Positions 27,701-35,452 of a stretch of 64,000 nt of DNA are shown here, piece after piece (position 1 is the stretch's first letter; each line of letters opens with the position of its first letter). This DNA is from Saprospiraceae bacterium (GTDB taxonomy: Bacteria > Bacteroidota > Bacteroidia > Chitinophagales > Saprospiraceae): positions 55,663 through 119,662 of the forward strand of contig CATQHI010000008.1 in assembly GCA_958295895.1 (NCBI GenBank), read 5' to 3'. The notes under the pieces are model-generated. The model saw only the letters and a program-made list of their open reading frames with translations, had not been told where the DNA came from and did not search any database. A program made the translations under genes and the position numbers.

Positions 27701-28480
27701 ATGCAACGCAAATTCTTATCCCTACTGGGTTTACCCTTCCTTCTTTTCGCCTGTGGCGGCAATAACGCTACCCGCGCCGATGCCATGGCCACCCCCGAAG
27801 AACAAATGACCACCGAGGAGGACGTCGTCATTCAGGGTGACGGCGACTGGACCGATCTACTGGCCGGCGGCACCCTCGCTGCCTGGCACAAATACGGCGA
27901 GGACGCCCCGGGTACGGCCTGGAAAGTTGACGGCGACGGCGTGCTCTACCTCGATACCAGCAACAAGGGGGAGCACGGCGTCGAGGGCGGCGGTGACCTG
28001 ATCACCAATGACAGCTACGACGACTACGAGCTCGAGCTCGAATGGAAGATCGGCGAGTGCGGCAACAGCGGCCTCGTCTACAACATCGTCGAATCCGCCG
28101 ACAATGCCTATCCCTGGCAAACCGGCCCCGAGATGCAAATCCTCGACAACAGCTGCCACCCCGATGCCAAAATCACCACCCACCGCGCCGGCGACCTTTA
28201 CGACATGATCACCGGCGAGCCGGAGAACGTAAAACCGGCCGGGGAGTGGAACAGCATTCGCCTGGTAGTTAAGGACGGCTACGTAGAACAGTGGCAGAAT
28301 GGTGCTAAGGTAGTCAGCTACACCGCCGAGGGTGAGCCCTGGGAGGCCATGATCGCCGACTCCAAATTTAAGGACATGCCCGACTTCGGTAAGTCGACCT
28401 CCGGCAAGATTGGCCTACAGGACCACGGCGACCCGGTGTGGTTCCGCAACATCCGCATCCGGGAGCTGGACGCGAAGTAA
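27701..28480 (+). CDS. DUF1080 (3-keto-disaccharide hydrolase-like) lipoprotein
   Basis: A 259-residue exported protein with lipobox LLFACGG (Cys 18). It has a concanavalin-like beta-sandwich of the DUF1080 family: WTDLLAGGTLAAWHKYGED entry, DYELELEWKIGECGNSGLVYNI, WQTGPEMQILDN, and the terminal GKIGLQDHGDPVWFRNIRIREL. Some family members hydrolyse 3-keto-glycosides. It is 27 bp upstream of an MFS sugar-type transporter, which supports a role in degrading a glycoside at the cell surface. Confidence 0.9.
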   Translation: MQRKFLSLLGLPFLLFACGGNNATRADAMATPEEQMTTEEDVVIQGDGDWTDLLAGGTLAAWHKYGEDAPGTAWKVDGDGVLYLDTSNKGEHGVEGGGDLITNDSYDDYELELEWKIGECGNSGLVYNIVESADNAYPWQTGPEMQILDNSCHPDAKITTHRAGDLYDMITGEPENVKPAGEWNSIRLVVKDGYVEQWQNGAKVVSYTAEGEPWEAMIADSKFKDMPDFGKSTSGKIGLQDHGDPVWFRNIRIRELDAK

Positions 28481-28507
28481 TTACCTCACAAAACTCAACG
28501 ATAGATT

Positions 28508-29803
28508 ATGTACGTAGAACCTATTGCCACCGACCGGGTCCCCTCCGGCGTCCCGGCCAACCGCGACCGTCTCTTTCTGGCGGCCTGTGTTTCCCTTATT
28601 GTAACATCCATGACCTTTGCTATCCGTGCGGGCATTCTGACGGAGCTGGGTGAAACCTTCGCTATTAGTGATGTACAGCTCGGTTGGGTCAACTCGATGG
28701 CCTTTCTCGGCTTCCCCGTAGCAATGATTGTGGGGGGACTCATCTACAATAAGGTAGGTCCGAAAAACCTGATGTGGGTAGCCTTCGTGAGTCATATGCT
28801 AGGGCTGGTACTCACCGTCTACGCGGGCGGCTTCTGGGGTCTCATCATCTCTACCTTTTTCATCGGTTTTGCCAACGGTAGTGTAGAGGCGGCCTGTAAC
28901 CCGATGATCGTAGACATGTACCCCGACAAGAAGAGTGAGATGCTCAACAAATTTCACGTGTGGTTTCCCGGGGGTGCCGTGATTGGCTCGCTCATCGCCA
29001 ACTTTTTAGGCGCCTCCCTGGGTTGGCAGGGCTTAATCTGGATCATGGTAATCCCTACGGTAACTTATGCGATTCTCATCTTCGGCCAGGAATTTCCGAG
29101 GTCTCAAAACATTGTCAATGACACGGGGGCAAACTTCAAGGGGCTCTTTGCTCCTTTATACCTGTTCATGTTCGTGTGTATGTCGCTGACCGCCGCCTCG
29201 GAGTTTAGCACAACGCAGTGGGTAGAGAAAATTCTCGGCGCCTCCGGAGCGCAACCCCTCCTGGTGCTTGCCCTGGTATCGGGCCTGATGGCCACCGGCC
29301 GCTTCTTTGCCGGCCCCATCATTCACCGCCTTAATCCCGCCGGGGTACTCTGGATCTCTTCCATCCTAACCACTTTAGGTATCTACCTGCTCAGTACCCA
29401 ATCTGGTGCGATGATCTACGTCGCTGCCATCGTATTTGCCATTGGTGTCTGTTACTTTTGGCCCACGATGCTGGGTTTCGTCAGTGAGTATTCGCCCCAG
29501 TCGGGTGCTTTAGGGCTTTCATTGCTGGGGGGCATCGGCATGTTCTCCATGGTGGTTTGGAACCCGGTCATCGGTGGTTGGCTGGAAGAGGCTACCGCGG
29601 CAGCTACGGCCATCGGTGCTACGGGCGCGGAAGCTGACCTCATAGCCGGACGAGAAACACTACAGGCGATGATCTACTTCCCCATCATTCTCATCGTGCT
29701 CTTTGGCGGTCTGTACTTCTACATGCGCAACCGTCCGCAGGTACACGCCGATGAGGCCGTTTTGGACCCGAAGGCGATGGCCGCACCTGGCTCTGCTCGG
29801 TAA
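28508..29803 (+). CDS. MFS transporter, sugar-type
   Basis: A 431-residue inner-membrane carrier with twelve predicted helices. The loop after helix 2 has GGLIYNKVGPKN, a form of the MFS signature, and helix 4-5 has GFANGSVEAACNPMIVDMYP, as in FucP/nucleoside-type MFS sugar permeases. It probably imports the sugar released by the DUF1080 lipoprotein encoded just upstream. The operon ends at a hairpin about 50 bp downstream. Confidence 0.88.
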   Translation: MYVEPIATDRVPSGVPANRDRLFLAACVSLIVTSMTFAIRAGILTELGETFAISDVQLGWVNSMAFLGFPVAMIVGGLIYNKVGPKNLMWVAFVSHMLGLVLTVYAGGFWGLIISTFFIGFANGSVEAACNPMIVDMYPDKKSEMLNKFHVWFPGGAVIGSLIANFLGASLGWQGLIWIMVIPTVTYAILIFGQEFPRSQNIVNDTGANFKGLFAPLYLFMFVCMSLTAASEFSTTQWVEKILGASGAQPLLVLALVSGLMATGRFFAGPIIHRLNPAGVLWISSILTTLGIYLLSTQSGAMIYVAAIVFAIGVCYFWPTMLGFVSEYSPQSGALGLSLLGGIGMFSMVVWNPVIGGWLEEATAAATAIGATGAEADLIAGRETLQAMIYFPIILIVLFGGLYFYMRNRPQVHADEAVLDPKAMAAPGSAR

Positions 29804-29824
29804 ACTAGAACCTTCTTTCTGCGG

Positions 29825-29841
29825 GGCGGGACCGCAGGTGC
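29825..29841 (-). repeat. 17-bp dispersed motif, one mismatch
   Basis: GCACCTGCGGTCCCGCC on the minus strand, 21 bp after the MFS stop codon. It is one of the few copies not in front of a gene in sense orientation. Confidence 0.7.
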
Positions 29842-29853
29842 TAAGTTATTCGG

Positions 29854-29885
29854 GACGTCCCCTTCAGCGTAGCTGGAGGGGGCGT
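29854..29885 (+). terminator. Hairpin after the MFS operon
   Basis: ACGTCCCCTTCAGC, loop GTA, GCTGGAGGGGGCGT. The stem is long with a single mismatch and G-T pairs, and there is only a weak T-tract after it. Confidence 0.55.
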
Positions 29886-29940
29886 TCTGTTATGAGACTA
29901 GGCGTACGAACCGTGGAATATCTACGACCCTCCATGCACT

Positions 29941-30030
29941 AAAGGTCGAGCGGCCTCTGGCCCGAGCATGTGCCATCTGCATACCACCAGACCATACGTC
30001 TCTGCTCGAGCCGAAGGCCACTCGACCTTT
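29941..30030. repeat. 90-nt inverted repeat with 28-bp arms
   Basis: The left arm starts AAAGGTCGAG, continues with GGCCT, GGC and CGAGCA blocks, and the right arm is its complement ending CTCGACCTTT. About 24 of 28 positions pair, around a 34-nt loop. No target-site duplication is clear and no coding sense is seen. Confidence 0.65.
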
Positions 30031-30098
30031 GACCGCATAAGAGCAAATAGCCTCACCTCAGTGAGGACGACACCGCTGCGCTAGAGCTTCATAAATAT

Positions 30099-30131
30099 AA
30101 AAAGCCGCTTCCCCGGGGGAAAAGCGGCTTT
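30099..30131 (-). terminator. Terminator of the ExbB-ExbD operon
   Basis: AAAGCCGCTT / AAGCGGCTTT stem with an inner CCC/GGG. On the minus strand it is followed by TTTTTATATTT, the U-rich tract of an intrinsic terminator. It lies about 20 bp after the ExbD stop. Confidence 0.75.
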
Positions 30132-30151
30132 CGAAATGTAATCTTAGTACC

Positions 30152-30628
30152 CTAGTCCAACGCATCCGTCCGCTTACCGGCGGAGTAGTTGATCTTGAGC
30201 TGATTGCTCTTGCGCAGCTTGGTTTTCACGTCCTGTACGATTCCCATGGTGACCTCCCCATCCACGCGGAGCGAGGAGGTGATACGAGTGCGCTTAGCTT
30301 CGGGAAGCTTCACCTTATGCTGCTCCAGGAAGAGGGGGATATCGTCGACCGTAGAGATTTTATCTCCCAACTGGATACGGGGGGAGGTGCCGTAGACGGC
30401 CTGGTACTGCTGTGTAGGGCGACCTACGTAAATGTAGTTGACCAGCGACTTCTCATCCAGTTTGGTGAGCTGGGTGGCTTCCGGCGTATTGACGGAGAGC
30501 TTGAGGTCGGAGTCCCGCAGCACCGTTACCATCATGAAGAAGAAGAGCAACATGAAGATAATATCGGGAAGCGAGGCGGTAGAGATCGCGGGCGATGACT
30601 TACCACGCTTTTTACTAAACTTAGCCAT
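30152..30628 (-). CDS. ExbD/TolR-family biopolymer transport protein (second copy)
   Basis: A 158-residue protein with one N-terminal membrane helix (SLPDIIFMLLFFFMMVTVL, carrying the functional Asp) and a periplasmic domain. It partners an ExbB-type channel to pass proton-motive force to TonB at outer-membrane receptors. It is the last gene of the exbB-like, four-helix protein, exbD, exbD cluster and is followed by a clear terminator. Two ExbD paralogues in series are common in Bacteroidota. Confidence 0.92.
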   Translation of the reverse strand: MAKFSKKRGKSSPAISTASLPDIIFMLLFFFMMVTVLRDSDLKLSVNTPEATQLTKLDEKSLVNYIYVGRPTQQYQAVYGTSPRIQLGDKISTVDDIPLFLEQHKVKLPEAKRTRITSSLRVDGEVTMGIVQDVKTKLRKSNQLKINYSAGKRTDALD

Positions 30629-30702
30629 GGGGATTGTTTGAGTTGGTGATTGCCCTACAGATGAATCCGTCGGCGATTTTGGTGGGTGGCTCTAGCAGTT
30701 TA

Positions 30703-31260
30703 CTACTGCTCCTCACCGAAGTTGGTGGGTTCGGCCTCGGAGAGTACCATAGGAATCTCGTCGCGGATCGCCTTGCGCTGGGCGAAGGGCATCTCCTCGG
30801 AGTAGGGCTGTCCGTAGCGACGCTGCGAAAGCTCATTCCAGAGGTCGTCGTAGGCACCCTTCAGCTCGTTGTAGACGGCCAGGTAGGTATCGTAGTCGGT
30901 ACCACGGTCATTCTTCAGCGAAATGATGGCGTTCTTTGGTCCCTCGGCCAAATCGGAGCGGTTGCTGGGGTTCATGATGAACTCCTTAGCGCGCTCGCGC
31001 AACTCACCGATGCGAGCCGGCTCCTCGCGCACGAGCAACTGGTTTTGCGCATTGACGAGTACGGAGAACACATTACGCTCCTTGAGCTTCGTGATGTCGG
31101 GTTCTTCGTCGGACCAGGGCGGCAACTTCACGAGGATGCCCTTGTCTTCGGCGATGGTAGTGGTGACCAGGAAAAAGATCAACAGCAGGAAGGCGATATC
31201 CGCCATCGAGCCCGCGTTGATCTCGTTGTTCATCCGGTCTCTCGTTTTGGTCTTTGCCAT
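30703..31260 (-). CDS. ExbD/TolR-family biopolymer transport protein (first copy)
   Basis: About 185 residues from ATG 31260 (MAKTKTRDRMNNEINAGSM). The single helix ADIAFLLLIFFLVTTTI has the conserved Asp at its start. The periplasmic part is longer and more charged than in the second copy. It sits between the four-helix protein gene (22 bp) and the second exbD (74 bp). The longer frame to 31317 would overlap the upstream gene and lacks conserved residues. Confidence 0.92.
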   Translation of the reverse strand: MAKTKTRDRMNNEINAGSMADIAFLLLIFFLVTTTIAEDKGILVKLPPWSDEEPDITKLKERNVFSVLVNAQNQLLVREEPARIGELRERAKEFIMNPSNRSDLAEGPKNAIISLKNDRGTDYDTYLAVYNELKGAYDDLWNELSQRRYGQPYSEEMPFAQRKAIRDEIPMVLSEAEPTNFGEEQ

Positions 31261-31282
31261 GGTCGTAGTCGGTTTGCGTAAG

Positions 31283-31789
31283 TTATTTAAAGATGCCCCG
31301 GATGCCGAACACCACAAGGGTGAGGGCAGATAGGGCTAGCATCACTAGCGCAGTCACGATCGAGGCACTGATGAATTTCAGGTTACCCGGAGTGATGGAG
31401 GCCTCCTGAGAGGTCTCGAACTTGGTGATTGCGTTTTGGATCTCCGGATCGTTCGCCTCCCCGCTTGCTACGGAATAGGCTATGAAACCGATGATTACCA
31501 GTACTACCAAGCCGGCGATGCCCTTAAGCGACCCCTTTGGATTGCTAGCCATCTGAATGACTCCAAAGACGATCGCTACCAGGAAGGCTAGTCCGATCAG
31601 AATAATCGAGATGGTGATGCCAAAGTCAAAGATGCCGGTCTCGTAAGCCTCAGGAGATTTATCGTTAGCTAGCAGTAGCTCCCGCGTAGTGCCGTCAGCG
31701 GAGAAGATCGCCGCCAGGAAGATAACCGTGATCAGCACTCCAATCCCGAAGGCCAACGCCTGACCGTACTTGTTTAAGAACGTATACAT
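31283..31789 (-). CDS. Four-helix membrane protein of the ExbB-ExbD operon
   Basis: A 168-residue membrane protein not assigned to a named family here. Four hydrophobic segments are visible (about residues 10-30, 53-77, 88-108 and 140-163), with a polar loop ETSQEASITPGNLK before the last. Such a protein is regularly found between exbB and exbD genes in Bacteroidota, so a role in the TonB energising complex is likely from context. There is no catalytic motif. Confidence 0.75.
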   Translation of the reverse strand: MYTFLNKYGQALAFGIGVLITVIFLAAIFSADGTTRELLLANDKSPEAYETGIFDFGITISIILIGLAFLVAIVFGVIQMASNPKGSLKGIAGLVVLVIIGFIAYSVASGEANDPEIQNAITKFETSQEASITPGNLKFISASIVTALVMLALSALTLVVFGIRGIFK

Positions 31790-31816
31790 AAGTTGATTGG
31801 ATTAGTGGCCGACCGA

Positions 31817-32545
31817 TTAAACGCGGGGACGGGTGGTGGTAAAGGTATTGTTGGTCGCCATGATGTCAACTAGGGCGATGGAGGCATCTTCCATGCGGTT
31901 GACGATACCGTCGATCTTGTTTACGATGTAGTTGTACAGGATCTGTAGGATGATGGCAACGACCAGTCCGAATACCGTGGTCAGCAGGGCTACCTTGATA
32001 CCACCGGCTACTACGGCGGGGCTTAGGTCACCTACCGTCTCGATCCGGTTAAAGGCCTGAATCATACCAATTACCGTACCCATGAAGCCCAGCATGGGGG
32101 CAATGGCGATAAACAGGGAGATCCACACCAGACCACGCTCCAGCAGACCCATTTGCACAGAACCGTAGCTCACGATGGCTTTTTCTACCGCATCGGGACC
32201 CTCGGCACTGTGGCGGAGACCTTCGTAGAGTACGCTGGCGGTGGGGCCGGGGGTGGACTTAGCCACCTCCTTGGCGCCCTCTACGTCACCGGCTTCGAGG
32301 CGTTCTCCGATGCGGGAGAGCAGCTTGTCGGTGTTGGTGGAGGCGAGGTTGAGCGTGATGATACGCTCGATGCAGAAGGCCAGACCGAGGATTAGACAGA
32401 TCAGTACGATTGCCATGAAGCGCCAGTCTCCGTCGATGAAGTTCTTCTTGAGGACTTGGAAGCCGTCGGATTCCTGTGCTGCCAGGTTCGCTGCGGAGAA
32501 GGCGACCAGCGAGAGTACCGCCAGTGGTTTAATAAGATGTCGCAT
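31817..32545 (-). CDS. MotA/TolQ/ExbB-family proton channel protein
   Basis: A 242-residue protein. It has a possible signal-like first segment (ending NLAAQ), one helix near residue 45-65, then the conserved MotA/ExbB double helix with ISLFIAIAPMLGFMGTVIGMIQAFN and GGIKVALLTTVFGLVVAIILQILYN. It forms the inner-membrane proton channel that energises TonB together with ExbD. It is the promoter-proximal gene of the four-gene operon, and is likely to power the TonB receptors encoded in this window. Confidence 0.93.
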   Translation of the reverse strand: MRHLIKPLAVLSLVAFSAANLAAQESDGFQVLKKNFIDGDWRFMAIVLICLILGLAFCIERIITLNLASTNTDKLLSRIGERLEAGDVEGAKEVAKSTPGPTASVLYEGLRHSAEGPDAVEKAIVSYGSVQMGLLERGLVWISLFIAIAPMLGFMGTVIGMIQAFNRIETVGDLSPAVVAGGIKVALLTTVFGLVVAIILQILYNYIVNKIDGIVNRMEDASIALVDIMATNNTFTTTRPRV

Positions 32546-32626
32546 AGCCGTAGTTAAGGTTTAACGTAGTTGTGTGATTGCGTAAGAATAAGATGATGAC
32601 TTCGCGCCGTTTGGCGTGAGGTGCGG

Positions 32627-32714
32627 CGGAGAAGAAGGGATTCGAACCCTCGATACGGGGTTACCGTATATACGCTTTCCAGGCGTACCTCTTCAACCAC
32701 TCGAGCACTTCTCC
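32627..32714 (-). tRNA. tRNA-Ser (anticodon GGA)
   Basis: An 88-nt minus-strand cloverleaf. The acceptor stem GGAGAAG pairs with CTTCTCC, and a G discriminator base follows. The D-loop is TCGAGTGGTTGAAG, the anticodon arm ACGCCTGGAAAGCGT contains GGA, the long class II variable arm is TACGG..CCGTA, and the T-arm is GAGGGTTCGAATCCCTT. The CCA end is not encoded. It lies alone in the spacer between the ExbB operon and tatD. Confidence 0.95.
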
Positions 32715-32878
32715 GTAATGTGTAGAACCGGGTGACTTCGTTAAGCCGCCCCTACCGTCAGCCGCCGGTCAGGAACCGGTGGCACAGACGCAAAAATTGT
32801 AAAAACGTTCAACAAAACAAAATTTTTAACCGCCCGTCGCAAAATAAGCAGAGACTTAATCGCGTATCCCGGTAGGGC
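32715..32878. other. Gene-free spacer upstream of tRNA-Ser
   Basis: It contains a GCCGCCGGT/ACCGGTGGC hairpin (32761-32783). Upstream of that on the minus strand is an AT-rich stretch reading TTGTTGAACG..TACAATTTTTG, which could be the tRNA promoter. No coding sense is seen. Confidence 0.5.
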
Positions 32879-33673
32879 TCAAGCTACACCATTTTTCGCA
32901 AACCGGTCAAGGTCAAAGAGTTGGCGGGCGTTTGCGGTGGTGATTGCAGCCACTTCCTCCTCCCCCACTTCCCAGAGTTCGGCGATTTTTTTCGCCACTA
33001 GGGGCAGGTAAGCCGTCTCATTGCGCTTTCCCCGCCGGGGAGTGGGTGCAAGATAGGGCGCATCCGTCTCAAGTACGATAGCATTTTTGGGTACCTGCCG
33101 TAAAACGGGTTCGAGTCCCCCATTTTTAAAGGTCGCTACCCCACCGATCCCAAGCGCAAATCCCAGCGTAATCGCTCGCTCGGCCTGCATTACCTCACCG
33201 GTAAAGCAGTGAAACACCCCCCGGGGGCGCCCCTCACCCATACCCTCCAGAAGCTCCAGCAGCGGATCGATGGCCTCCCGGGCGTGAATACTAATGGCTA
33301 GCCCGTACTCCTTCGCCCAGCCACACTGGCGTACAAAAGCCTCCTCCTGCTGCCGCCGGTAGGTGGTGTCCCAGTGCAGGTCCATGCCAATCTCACCAAT
33401 GGCTACCCACTGGCGGGGCAACTGCAGATACCGGTATACCTCGGCCAGCTCCTCCTCAAAATCCTCCCCGACGCTTACCGGGTGGAGCCCGATCATAGCG
33501 TGACAGAAGTCCGGCTCGGCGGCCTCCAGCTCCAGCATCGCGGCGTGGGTACTGCGGTCGATGGCCGGTAACAGGGCCAAGTCTACCCCCGCCTGCCGGG
33601 CGCGCCCCAGCACCTCCGGCCGGTCAGGGGCAAACTTGCTACTATATAGGTGGGTATGCGTATCGATGTACAT
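32879..33673 (-). CDS. TatD-family metal-dependent DNase
   Basis: A 264-residue TIM-barrel hydrolase. Metal ligands are visible in MYIDTHTHL at the N-terminus, IGEIGMDLHWD, the histidine in AISIHARE, FHCFTG and the terminal aspartate in VLETDAPYLAPTP. TatD proteins are 3'-5' exonucleases in DNA repair and turnover. The start ATG 33673 is the conserved MYIDTH; the longer frame runs into the divergent RNase H gene. It lies 45 bp from that gene's start. Confidence 0.93.
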   Translation of the reverse strand: MYIDTHTHLYSSKFAPDRPEVLGRARQAGVDLALLPAIDRSTHAAMLELEAAEPDFCHAMIGLHPVSVGEDFEEELAEVYRYLQLPRQWVAIGEIGMDLHWDTTYRRQQEEAFVRQCGWAKEYGLAISIHAREAIDPLLELLEGMGEGRPRGVFHCFTGEVMQAERAITLGFALGIGGVATFKNGGLEPVLRQVPKNAIVLETDAPYLAPTPRRGKRNETAYLPLVAKKIAELWEVGEEEVAAITTANARQLFDLDRFAKNGVA

Positions 33674-33706
33674 CAGAGGGGAATAAGGGACCTTGCCGGC
33701 GGTAGC

Positions 33707-33714
33707 TACCTTCG
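33707..33714 (+). promoter_or_regulatory. Promoter -7 box TACCTTCG of the RNase H gene
   Basis: Four bases separate the box from ATG 33719. Confidence 0.45.
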
Positions 33715-33718
33715 CAGC

Positions 33719-34372
33719 ATGGCGAAACAGAAGTTTTACGTCGTCTGGATGGGCCACGCACCCGGTATCTACACCGCCTGGCCGGTCGCCAAGCAACAGA
33801 TCGACGGCTACAAGGGGGCAAAGTACAAGTCCTTTCCGACCCGCGCCCAGGCCGAGGTGGCTTTCCGTAAGGGAGCGGCGAGCTACTTGCAGCAGGCAAC
33901 CGGGGTGCCTTCCCAAGAAACTGCGCACCCGCGGCCCCGCAAAAGTAGCGTGCCGACCACCGACACCATCATCGGCAGGAGCATCAGCGTGGATGCCGCC
34001 TGCTCCGGCAACCCCGGACGGATGGAGTACCAGGGGGTCACGACGTCAGGCAAGCGGCAGATTTTCCACCGGGCCTTTCCGCTGGGTACAAACAACATCG
34101 GGGAGTTCCTGGCCCTGGTGCATGCCCTAGCGTTTCTACGCAAGCAGGAGCAGCCGGAGCTACCGATCTACACCGATTCCAAGATCGCCCTGGGCTGGAT
34201 CAAGAGGGGAAAATGTAAGACAACGCTCGTACGTAACGCAAAGACCGAGGAGCTGTATGCGACCATCGAAAAGGCGGAGGCGTGGCTCAGGGAGAATGTG
34301 GTGACGAACCCGATCTATAAGTGGCGAACGGAGGTTTGGGGGGAGATACCGGCTGATTTTGGGAGGAAGTGA
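33719..34372 (+). CDS. Viroplasmin-domain ribonuclease H
   Basis: A 217-residue fusion. Residues 1-58 form a caulimovirus viroplasmin-like RNA/DNA-hybrid-binding module (KFYVVWMGHAPGIYTAW, YKSFPTRAQAEVAF). A linker (about 59-84) follows, then an RNase H domain. Catalytic acids are Asp in SVDAACSGNPG, Glu in NNIGEFLAL, Asp in IYTDSKIA and Asp in IPADFGRK. It degrades RNA in RNA-DNA hybrids. The linker AHPRPRK is encoded by a degenerate copy of the 17-bp motif. The gene is divergent from tatD. Confidence 0.93.
   Translation: MAKQKFYVVWMGHAPGIYTAWPVAKQQIDGYKGAKYKSFPTRAQAEVAFRKGAASYLQQATGVPSQETAHPRPRKSSVPTTDTIIGRSISVDAACSGNPGRMEYQGVTTSGKRQIFHRAFPLGTNNIGEFLALVHALAFLRKQEQPELPIYTDSKIALGWIKRGKCKTTLVRNAKTEELYATIEKAEAWLRENVVTNPIYKWRTEVWGEIPADFGRK
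33925..33941 (+). repeat. 17-bp dispersed motif, degenerate, inside the RNase H linker
   Basis: GCACCCGCGGCCCCGCA, two mismatches from the consensus, in sense orientation. It encodes the linker between the two protein domains. Confidence 0.6.
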
Positions 34373-34444
34373 AGTAAGGGGGTAGGAGGTAGTGAGTAGT
34401 ACGCCTTTAATGATGGCGCTCCCTACTACCTACTAATTCCTACT
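34370..34444. terminator. Imperfect inverted repeat between convergent genes
   Basis: The left arm contains GAAGTAAGGGGGTAGGAGG followed by TAGTGAGTAGT. The right arm is CTACTACCTACT..CCTACTTC. It sits between the RNase H and deformylase stop codons, so a bidirectional terminator is likely, although the arms are made of simple GTAG-type repeats. Confidence 0.5.
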
Positions 34445-34994
34445 TCACAAACTTCATCCGATACTTCAACTCCACATCCCCCCGCCGTATCTTCTCCAAC
34501 CGCCGCTTCACCATCCGTTTCTTAAGTGGCTTAAGCAAGTCAGTAAATAGTACCCCCTCAATGTGGTCGTACTCATGCTGCACCACGCGTGCGTTCATGC
34601 CAGTAAAGGTGGAGGTGTGAGTCACGAAGTGCTCGTCTTCGTACTCGATGGTGATTTGTTCGGGGCGGTCGACGTCGCCGGTGATGTCCGGAATACTGAG
34701 GCAGCCCTCGGCGTAGCTGCAGTCGGCACCGGCCTCCTCGATGATTTCGGCGTTGATGAACACCTGGCGGATGCCCCGGTCCTCCTCGCCCTCTTCCTGC
34801 ATGGGGTGGCTGTCGACGACGAAGAGGCGGATGCTGCGGCCGATCTGCGGGGCGGCCAGGCCCACACCATTGGCCTCCTCCATCGTCTCCCACATATCGG
34901 CGATGAGCTGCTGGAGGTCGGGGTAGTCGGCCGTAATGGGCTCGGCGACCTTTTTTAGTACAGGCTGGCCGTAGGCATAGATCGGTAAAATCAT
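34440..34994 (-). CDS. def: Peptide deformylase
   Basis: Removes the formyl group from the first methionine of new proteins. About 184 residues from ATG 34994 (MILPIYAYGQPVLKK, the conserved start). All three motifs are present: GVGLAAPQIG, EGCLSIPDI with the metal Cys, and VVQHEYDHIEGVLFTD with the HEXXH-like metal site. It is followed downstream by a convergent hairpin. ruvX lies upstream on the same strand with a 43-bp gap. Confidence 0.96.
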   Translation of the reverse strand: MILPIYAYGQPVLKKVAEPITADYPDLQQLIADMWETMEEANGVGLAAPQIGRSIRLFVVDSHPMQEEGEEDRGIRQVFINAEIIEEAGADCSYAEGCLSIPDITGDVDRPEQITIEYEDEHFVTHTSTFTGMNARVVQHEYDHIEGVLFTDLLKPLKKRMVKRRLEKIRRGDVELKYRMKFVK

Positions 34995-35037
34995 CTGGCT
35001 TCGTTGCGGTGGGCTAACACGGGGGATGGGTGCAAGG

Positions 35038-35448
35038 TTACCGCCTTTCTTCCAAAAAGTCCTGGAGTAAGAGGGCCGCCGCAACACGGTCTACCTGGGC
35101 CTTGTCACGCCGCTGTTTTTTCTTCATCCCCATGGCCAGCAGGCTCTCCCGGGCGCGGACGCTGGTGCGGTACTCCCCCTGGCGGTGCAAGATGATGTGG
35201 GGATACAACCGGGCGAACTTACGCTCGAAACCGACGATCTCCCCCTGTACGGGATTGGCCGTACCGTCTTCCCGCAACGACTCCCCCACGACCAGGTCGC
35301 CGACCTCCTCCCGGGAGAGGTAGTCGGCCAGCCAGTCGTAGAGCCGGCCGGTGGGTACGGTGTCTAGCCCCGTAGCAATGAGCTGCAGGGGGTCGGTCAC
35401 GGCCAGGCCGCATTTCTTGGTCCCGTAGTCGATGGCCAGGATACGCAT
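35038..35448 (-). CDS. ruvX: Putative pre-16S rRNA nuclease / Holliday junction resolvase YqgF
   Basis: A 136-residue RNase H-fold protein. It has the DYGTKKCGLAVTDP first motif, VVGESLREDGT in the middle and DRVAAALLLQDFLEERR at the end with the conserved Asp. YqgF/RuvX processes the 5' end of 16S rRNA; resolvase activity was proposed earlier. The gene follows the RND pump operon at 4 bp and precedes def. Confidence 0.93.
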   Translation of the reverse strand: MRILAIDYGTKKCGLAVTDPLQLIATGLDTVPTGRLYDWLADYLSREEVGDLVVGESLREDGTANPVQGEIVGFERKFARLYPHIILHRQGEYRTSVRARESLLAMGMKKKQRRDKAQVDRVAAALLLQDFLEERR

Positions 35449-35452
35449 TCGC

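Larger units (their letters stand above)
29804..30151. other. Gene-free region of 348 bp with stacked hairpins
   Basis: No credible gene on either strand. In order it holds a 17-bp motif copy, a hairpin terminator for the MFS operon, a 90-nt inverted repeat, a small CCTCAC/GTGAGG hairpin (30051-30066) and a strong terminator serving the opposing ExbD operon. Confidence 0.7.

Noticed and set aside
30634..31281. Plus-strand ORF of 215 codons across the first exbD
   Set aside because: It is the antisense shadow of a clear ExbD gene.
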